NCBI RefSeq assembly: GCF_003265345.1
Contig: NZ_QFWW01000004.1
Location: 279,846-343,845 of the forward strand
Reading direction: 5' to 3'
Length of the DNA stretch: 64,000 nucleotides
Source: Lentzea terrae
GTDB taxonomy: Bacteria; Actinomycetota; Actinomycetes; Mycobacteriales; Pseudonocardiaceae
Program-made: the position numbers and the translations under genes
Notes under the pieces: generated by a model
Told to the model about the DNA's origin: nothing
The model's database searches: none
The model's input: the letters and a program-made list of their open reading frames with translations, nothing else
In this document: positions 59,798 to 64,000 of the stretch, piece by piece
How the letters are laid out: every line of letters begins with the position of its first letter
How positions within the stretch are numbered: position 1 is the first letter of the stretch

Positions 59798-59813
59798 AAT
59801 GGTCTGGACCATT
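59798..59813. promoter_or_regulatory. DasR-type operator (dre-like) before nagA
   Basis: AATGGTC-TG-GACCATT, a perfect inverted repeat. It differs from the DasR consensus core TGGTCTAGACCA at one central base. It sits 12 nt before the nagA TTG. DasR is the GntR/HutC-type repressor of N-acetylglucosamine use in actinomycetes, released by glucosamine-6-phosphate. Confidence 0.8.
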
Positions 59814-59825
59814 CTAGGAGGGATC

Positions 59826-61025
59826 TTGGACGCCGTTGTCGCAGCGCCGCGCGCTTTGCTCGGTCGCACGATCGTCGGTCCTGCCTCGGTGCGGATCAGG
59901 GACGGCCGCATCGTCGAAGTGACCACCGGTGAGGCACCACCCGGCGCGGAGGTCCTGTCCGACGGACTGCTCACACCCGGACTGGTGGACGTGCAGGTGA
60001 ACGGCGCTGTCGGCGTCGACTTCGCCGAGGTGGACGCCGCCGGAATGCGTTCTGTCGCCGAGGCTTTGCCTGCCACCGGAGTGACCCGCTTCTTGCCCAC
60101 GCTGATCACCGCCCCCGTGGACGTGGTGATCCGCCAGGCTCGCGCCGTGCTGGCCGCGTCGGCCGCGTTGCCGGACGGGGTGGGGGCTCGGCCGCTCGGG
60201 GTGCACCTCGAAGGGCCGTTCCTGTCGCCGAAACGGGCCGGTGTGCACGATCCGTCGTTCATGGTCGAGCCCGGGCCGGACCAGATTTCGGCTCTGCTCA
60301 ACGACGACACGCTCCGCCGCGCCCTGCGGATGGTGACGATGGCGCCTGAGCAGCCTGGTGGGCTCGAAGCCGTCCGGCGGCTCGTCGAGGCCGGAGTTCT
60401 GGTCGCCGTGGGCCATTCCGACGCCACTGGTGAGCAGACGCGCGCCGCCGCCGACGCCGGTGCGCGCATGGTCACGCACCTGTTCAACGCGCAGCGTCCG
60501 CTCGGCCACCGCGAACCAGGTGTGCCCGGCGTGGCGCTGGTGGACGACCGCTTCACGTTGGGGCTCATCGCCGACCTCGCGCACGTGGGGCCGGACGTGT
60601 GCCGGTTGGTGTTCAACGCGGCCGGTTCTCGGGTTGCGCTGGTCACAGATGCCGTTGCGGCCGCAGGAATGCCGCCGGGTCGGTACCACCTCGGTGGCGC
60701 CGACGTGCTGCTGACCGAAGACGGTGTGCCGCGCTCGCCGGAGGGGACGATCGCCGGGTCCGCTCTCACGCTCGACCGCGCGGTGCGCAACATCGTGTCC
60801 GTGGGCGTGCCGATGGCGGACGCGCTCGCTTCGGCCACGATCGTGCCGGCCGAGGTCATCGGGGAGTCCGGACTCGGTCGTCTCGCGCCAGGCGCGGTCG
60901 CCGACCTGGTGTGGTGGGACGACGATCTGCGCCCGAAGAAGGTGTGGGTCGACGGCCGGATCGTGTTCGACGCCGAGGTGCCCGCCCAGCCGGTCTCCGC
61001 CGGGTACGCCACCGCGGGCCAGTAG
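59826..61025 (+). CDS. nagA: N-acetylglucosamine-6-phosphate deacetylase
   Basis: 399 residues from a TTG at 59826 with AGGAGG 5 nt upstream; a frame start at 59772 would read through the operator. Amidohydrolase barrel: GLLTPGLVDVQVNG, HLEGPFLSPKRAGVHD with the metal Glu, VGHSDA, THLFNAQRPLGHREPG and the catalytic Asp in VTDAVAAAGM. It converts GlcNAc-6-P to glucosamine-6-P and acetate, the committed step of amino-sugar use and of producing the DasR effector. Confidence 0.94.
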   Translation: MDAVVAAPRALLGRTIVGPASVRIRDGRIVEVTTGEAPPGAEVLSDGLLTPGLVDVQVNGAVGVDFAEVDAAGMRSVAEALPATGVTRFLPTLITAPVDVVIRQARAVLAASAALPDGVGARPLGVHLEGPFLSPKRAGVHDPSFMVEPGPDQISALLNDDTLRRALRMVTMAPEQPGGLEAVRRLVEAGVLVAVGHSDATGEQTRAAADAGARMVTHLFNAQRPLGHREPGVPGVALVDDRFTLGLIADLAHVGPDVCRLVFNAAGSRVALVTDAVAAAGMPPGRYHLGGADVLLTEDGVPRSPEGTIAGSALTLDRAVRNIVSVGVPMADALASATIVPAEVIGESGLGRLAPGAVADLVWWDDDLRPKKVWVDGRIVFDAEVPAQPVSAGYATAGQ

Positions 61026-61043
61026 CGTTCAGGTCAAGCTCAT

Positions 61044-61072
61044 TGCAACGAGGCTGAACGATGATCGTTGCA
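61044..61072. repeat. Inverted TGCAACGA repeat after nagA
   Basis: TGCAACGA (61044-61051) and TCGTTGCA (61065-61072) are exact inverses; a third CGTTGCAA follows at 61086-61093. It may be a weak nagA terminator or an operator array for the downstream gene. Confidence 0.4.
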
Positions 61073-61121
61073 TTGAAATCAGAGCCGTTGCAACAATATC
61101 GCGGCCTTGAACTGCGTAAAC

Positions 61122-61211
61122 GTTGATCAAAGCCTTGGTGCTCGTTGTCTCTGCTTGTGAACGCAACGTAGCGTTTTTCGCATCGGAAACAACGAGCACT
61201 GGGGTTGATCA
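61122..61211 (+). promoter_or_regulatory. Structured leader of the serine-hydrolase gene
   Basis: GTGCTCGTTGT (61138-61148) is the exact inverse of ACAACGAGCAC (61189-61199), and TGATCA lies outside both arms (61124-61129, 61206-61211). The 3' side contains GGGG (61201-61204), the ribosome site of the ATG at 61214. Inside sits a small AACGC/GCGTT hairpin followed by TTTT (61160-61178), like a short terminator. The region is AT-richer than its surroundings. Confidence 0.5.
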
Positions 61212-61213
61212 CA

Positions 61214-62254
61214 ATGCAGAAGACCATCGAGGAGATCGTCGAGACGGGCTTCACCGGCCTGCAGCTGCGGATGCACGACGAGCGCGGCGAGTGGGTCGGC
61301 TCGGCCGGGCTGAGCGAGCTCGGGAAAAGCGGTGCGCCACCGCTCGACGGACGGGTCCGGATCGGCAGCAACACCAAGACCTTCGTCGCGACGGTCGTGC
61401 TGCAACTGGTGGCAGAGGGCAGGATCGACCTGGACGGCCCGGTGGACGACCACCTGCCCGAGTTCGGGATCGACCGGCGGATCACGGTGCGCATGCTGTT
61501 GCAGCACACCAGCGGGATCTTCAACTTCACCGGTGAGGTCTTCGAGGACGGCTCGGTCGTGCCCGGAATCGCCTGGCAGGGCGAGGAATGGGTGGACAAC
61601 CGGTTCAAGACGCACCTGCCGGAGGACCTGGTGCGGCTGGCACTCGCCAAGCCCGCGCGGTTCGAGCCCGGCGCCGACTGGAGCTACTCCAACACCAACT
61701 ACGTGATCGCCCGGCGGCTGGTCGAGAAGGTGACCGGCCGCTCGCTCGCCGAGGAGATGCAGCGGCTGATCTTCGAGCCGCTCGGGCTCACGGACACCGT
61801 CGTGCCGACGACCGAGACCGAGGTCGGCGAGCCGCACGCCCACGCCTACTACCGGTACGAGACCGGCGGCGAGGAGAAGACGATCGACGTCACCAACCAC
61901 AACCCGTCGTGGATCTCCAGCGGTGGCGACATGATCTCGACGACCGCCGACCTCCACACGTTCATCACCGCGCTCGTGAGCGGCAAGGTCGTGCCGGCCC
62001 CGCTGCTGGCCGAGATGTTCGAGCCGCACCCGAAGGTGCCCTACGGCTTGGGCGTGTTCGTGCAGGAAACGGGCAGCGGCAAGGTCATCACGCACAACGG
62101 CGGCATCATGGGCCACGCGGCGTTGATGTACTGCACGGTCGACGGCAGCAAGACCCTGACCGCCGCGCTGAACTACGTGGACGACGCCGGTCTCTCCCTG
62201 GCGGTGCCGTTCCAGCAGGCAACGGCACGGCTCATCGAAGAGATCTTCGGCTGA
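61214..62254 (+). CDS. Beta-lactamase-class-C-like serine hydrolase
   Basis: 346 residues from the ATG at 61214. Serine-hydrolase triad of the AmpC/DD-peptidase fold: Ser52-x-x-Lys55 (GSNTKTF), Tyr158-Ser-Asn160, and HNGG in place of KTG. No signal peptide is visible, so it is probably cytoplasmic, and esterase or peptidase activity on an unknown substrate is likelier than drug resistance. It lies between nagA and a sugar isomerase gene with its own leader and a strong terminator. Confidence 0.9.
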   Translation: MQKTIEEIVETGFTGLQLRMHDERGEWVGSAGLSELGKSGAPPLDGRVRIGSNTKTFVATVVLQLVAEGRIDLDGPVDDHLPEFGIDRRITVRMLLQHTSGIFNFTGEVFEDGSVVPGIAWQGEEWVDNRFKTHLPEDLVRLALAKPARFEPGADWSYSNTNYVIARRLVEKVTGRSLAEEMQRLIFEPLGLTDTVVPTTETEVGEPHAHAYYRYETGGEEKTIDVTNHNPSWISSGGDMISTTADLHTFITALVSGKVVPAPLLAEMFEPHPKVPYGLGVFVQETGSGKVITHNGGIMGHAALMYCTVDGSKTLTAALNYVDDAGLSLAVPFQQATARLIEEIFG

Positions 62255-62260
62255 GAAAGC

Positions 62261-62289
62261 GAAAGGGCCGCTCGGGGAGCGGCCCTTTC
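62261..62289. terminator. Terminator between serine-hydrolase and SIS genes
   Basis: GAAAGGGCCGCTC and GAGCGGCCCTTTC form a 13-bp perfect stem with a 3-nt loop. It begins 6 nt after the serine-hydrolase stop and ends before the convergent SIS stop, so it can act for both. Confidence 0.85.
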
Positions 62290-62294
62290 GGCGT

Positions 62295-63338
62295 TCACAG
62301 TGTCCTGGTGACCTTGTTCAGGCCGCGCGGGCTGTCCGGATCGCCGCCGCGTGCCAGCGCCAGCCCGTAGGCCAGGCGTTGCACGGGAAGGATTTCCAGC
62401 ACCGGGGCCACTTCCTCCGCCGTTTCCGGGATGGTGATGGAGAGGGTGGCGCCCATCTTCTCGGAGGCCGAACCGACGGCCACGACGTCCGCGCCGCGCT
62501 GGTGCACCACGTCGAGGGCGTCGCGCAGTGAGTCGCCGCCCTTGCCCAGGGACGTGATCGCGAGGACCGCCGTTTCGCCGTCCACTGCGGCGACCGGGCC
62601 GTGCAGCAGGTCGGCGCCGCTGTACGCGCGGGCCGCGAGGTACGAGGTCTCGGCCAGCTTCAGGGACGCTTCCAGTGCCGTGGCGTAGGAGTAGCCGCGG
62701 CCGGTGGTCAGGACGCGGTCCACGAAGCGGTACCGGCGCACGGCCTCGTCGACGGTCGGAGCGGACTGGTCCAGCGTCACCTGAGCCAGGTCGCCCAACG
62801 AAGCCGCCGCCGCGCCATCTCCGCCGCGCACCGCGTCGATCAGCAGGTACAGCGCGAGCAGCGTCGCCGAGTAGGTCTTGGTGGCGGCTACGGCGTGTTC
62901 GACGCCTGCCGAGACGTCCACCGAGAGTTCGGCGGCCGCGTTCAGAGGCGACGAGGCCGTGTTCGTCACGGCCACGGTCAGCGCGCCGCGGCGACGATAG
63001 GAGGCGGTCACCTCCAGCAGGTCGGGGGAGCCGCCCGACTGGGACACCGTCACCAGCAACACGTCGCGCAGGTCGGGCTCGGCGCCGTACAAAGTCGTCG
63101 TCGAAGCGGAGACCAGGCCCGCCGGGAGCTGCAGCAGGATCTCGGTGAGGTACTTCGCGTAGATCGCGGCGTGGTCGCTGGACCCGCGCGCGGCGAACAG
63201 CACGAAGCGAGGTGCGCGCTCGCGGATCACGGCGGCGACCTCGGCGATCGACGAACGTGACGCGTAGAGCGACGAGAAGATCGACGGCTGTGCGGCGATC
63301 TCCGCTGCCATGTGCCGGCCTGGCTGGGGCGTGGTCAT
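62295..63338 (-). CDS. SIS-domain sugar isomerase/deaminase (GlmS/AgaS-like)
   Basis: 347 residues with two SIS domains: LFAARGSSDHAAIYAKYLTE and VSQSGGSPDLLE in the first; GRGYSYATALEASLKLAE and GADLLHGPVAAVDG in the second. This is the isomerase half of glucosamine-6-P synthase without its glutaminase domain. Such proteins deaminate or isomerise amino-sugar 6-phosphates, fitting the nearby nagA. Overlaps the GH3 gene stop by 4 nt. Confidence 0.9.
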   Translation of the reverse strand: MTTPQPGRHMAAEIAAQPSIFSSLYASRSSIAEVAAVIRERAPRFVLFAARGSSDHAAIYAKYLTEILLQLPAGLVSASTTTLYGAEPDLRDVLLVTVSQSGGSPDLLEVTASYRRRGALTVAVTNTASSPLNAAAELSVDVSAGVEHAVAATKTYSATLLALYLLIDAVRGGDGAAAASLGDLAQVTLDQSAPTVDEAVRRYRFVDRVLTTGRGYSYATALEASLKLAETSYLAARAYSGADLLHGPVAAVDGETAVLAITSLGKGGDSLRDALDVVHQRGADVVAVGSASEKMGATLSITIPETAEEVAPVLEILPVQRLAYGLALARGGDPDSPRGLNKVTRTL

Positions 63339-64000
63339 GTGGTGCCTTTCAGGATCAGCTCGGCCGCGGCTCGGAGGCTCACCCGAGAACCGCCGTGGGT
63401 GTCGATGCGGGCGACGCTGCCCAAGTCCGGACCCGGCACACCGGTTTCGACGTGCACCACGTCCAGACCCAGATTAGTTAAGTTTGTTACCAGTTGTCGA
63501 GCGGCAGTGTGGCGGTGGGCGTCTCGCGTCACCACCACAATCGTCCGGTCGCCGGCGGCTCGTGCAACTTCTTCCGCGGAGATGTCGCGGGACGCGATCA
63601 CCTCGGTGCCGGGCAGCACCTCGCGCAGGTAGGGGCCCATGCCCCACGGGACGTCGCCCACCGCGATGGACGGATCCACCACCAGGTCGACGACCACCGG
63701 AGACGTACCGACACTAACCCGGCCGCGCACCTCGACCGCACGTCGAGCGGCTGTGAGACCTATCTCGGCGTCGTGGGCGTCCACCGTGGACGGTGGCAGG
63801 CCGAGAGCCAGGGAACGGGCGGCGGCCTGGGCCAGGCGTTCCTCGGAGAGCTCGCCGGACTTCACCGCTCCGACGATCGAATCGATCAGCCACTGGAGGT
63901 CGGCGTCGTCGAGCGCGATACCGCCCAGGCAGAGGGCGTCCACACCGGCGGCCAGCGCGCGGACCGCGCCGTGGGCCAGGTCGCCGCCCACCGCCTTCAT
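63335..64000 (-). CDS. GH3 beta-N-acetylhexosaminidase-like protein, C-terminal part (5' end outside window)
   Basis: The last 221 residues in view. MKAVGGDLAHGAVRALAAGVDALCLGG matches, in pieces, the end of the GH3 barrel of NagZ-type enzymes, where an upstream Asp (not in view) is the nucleophile. After a helical segment comes an alpha/beta C-terminal domain (IVVVTRDAHRHTAARQLVTN). The Met at the window edge is probably internal. It would release GlcNAc from peptidoglycan or chitin fragments, supplying the SIS enzyme and NagA. Coupled to the SIS gene. Confidence 0.82.
   Translation of the reverse strand: MKAVGGDLAHGAVRALAAGVDALCLGGIALDDADLQWLIDSIVGAVKSGELSEERLAQAAARSLALGLPPSTVDAHDAEIGLTAARRAVEVRGRVSVGTSPVVVDLVVDPSIAVGDVPWGMGPYLREVLPGTEVIASRDISAEEVARAAGDRTIVVVTRDAHRHTAARQLVTNLTNLGLDVVHVETGVPGPDLGSVARIDTHGGSRVSLRAAAELILKGTT

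Noticed and set aside
61214-62254. Beta-lactamase resistance gene
   Set aside because: No signal peptide, HNGG in place of KTG and a sugar-catabolic setting argue for a general serine hydrolase.

Overview
The window is high-GC, densely coded DNA with GTG and TTG starts, many 4-bp stop/start overlaps and actinobacterial families (CarD, WXG100/EspC-like type VII substrates, DUF3159, DUF3558, DUF397, BTAD/NB-ARC regulators). It reads as the chromosome of a filamentous actinomycete, most likely of the Pseudonocardiaceae (Lentzea/Saccharothrix/Actinosynnema-like; inferred from gene content, not proven). No phage, insertion sequence, CRISPR array or rRNA was seen. There is one tRNA, tRNA-Thr(UGU). 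No stretch of more than about 260 bases lacks a gene.

Layout. 1-5.7 kb: the conserved rlmB-cysS-ispF-ispD-carD neighbourhood on the minus strand, interrupted by a HAD hydrolase, a TIR-domain protein, a small membrane protein and a PPOX flavoprotein. 5.9-9.7 kb: a lipoprotein, DoxX, radA and two tandem paralogous unknown genes. 9.7-11.4 kb: an AraC regulator, a VOC protein and an SRPBCC protein. 11.4-15.4 kb: trehalose genes, an OtsB-GH15 fusion and OtsA. 15.5-20 kb: a ThrE-type exporter, the tRNA, a beta-helix membrane protein and an aldo-keto reductase. 20-25 kb: a two-component system divergent from a ferric reductase (with an apparent frameshift), an FMN-binding protein and ApbE, forming a flavinylated electron-transfer cluster. 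25-32.2 kb: an NCS1 permease, an ADP-ribosylglycohydrolase, a large BTAD/NB-ARC/TPR regulator followed by a possible 21-residue peptide gene, an SGNH hydrolase and a Pro/Ser-rich protein.

32.2-39.1 kb: a minus-strand sugar operon (ROK regulator, solute-binding protein, two permeases, GH4 hydrolase, BadF-type sugar kinase) with no ATPase gene. At its 3' end lie three tandem stem-loops with different stems but the same loop. 39.2-44.1 kb: DUF3159, DUF3558, DUF397 and a coupled type VII-substrate-like operon (YbaB, EspC-like, WXG100-like, membrane protein) that holds a suspicious in-frame TGA. 44.2-48 kb: a second BadF kinase and a secreted subtilase.

48-56.6 kb: a complete non-phosphorylating L-fucose (or related 6-deoxysugar) pathway. 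It has an RbsBAC-type importer, mutarotase, dehydrogenase, lactonase, fuconate dehydratase, ketodeoxyfuconate dehydrogenase and diketo-acid hydrolase, with pyruvate and lactate as expected products. A 15-bp palindrome in front of it recurs with 12/15 matches in front of the FadR-type regulator at 59.6 kb, linking that regulator to the pathway. 56.6-59.6 kb also holds dapA, a LysR regulator and an unknown protein. 59.8-64 kb is N-acetylglucosamine related: nagA behind a DasR-like operator, a serine hydrolase with a structured leader, a SIS sugar isomerase and the 3' part of a GH3 gene.
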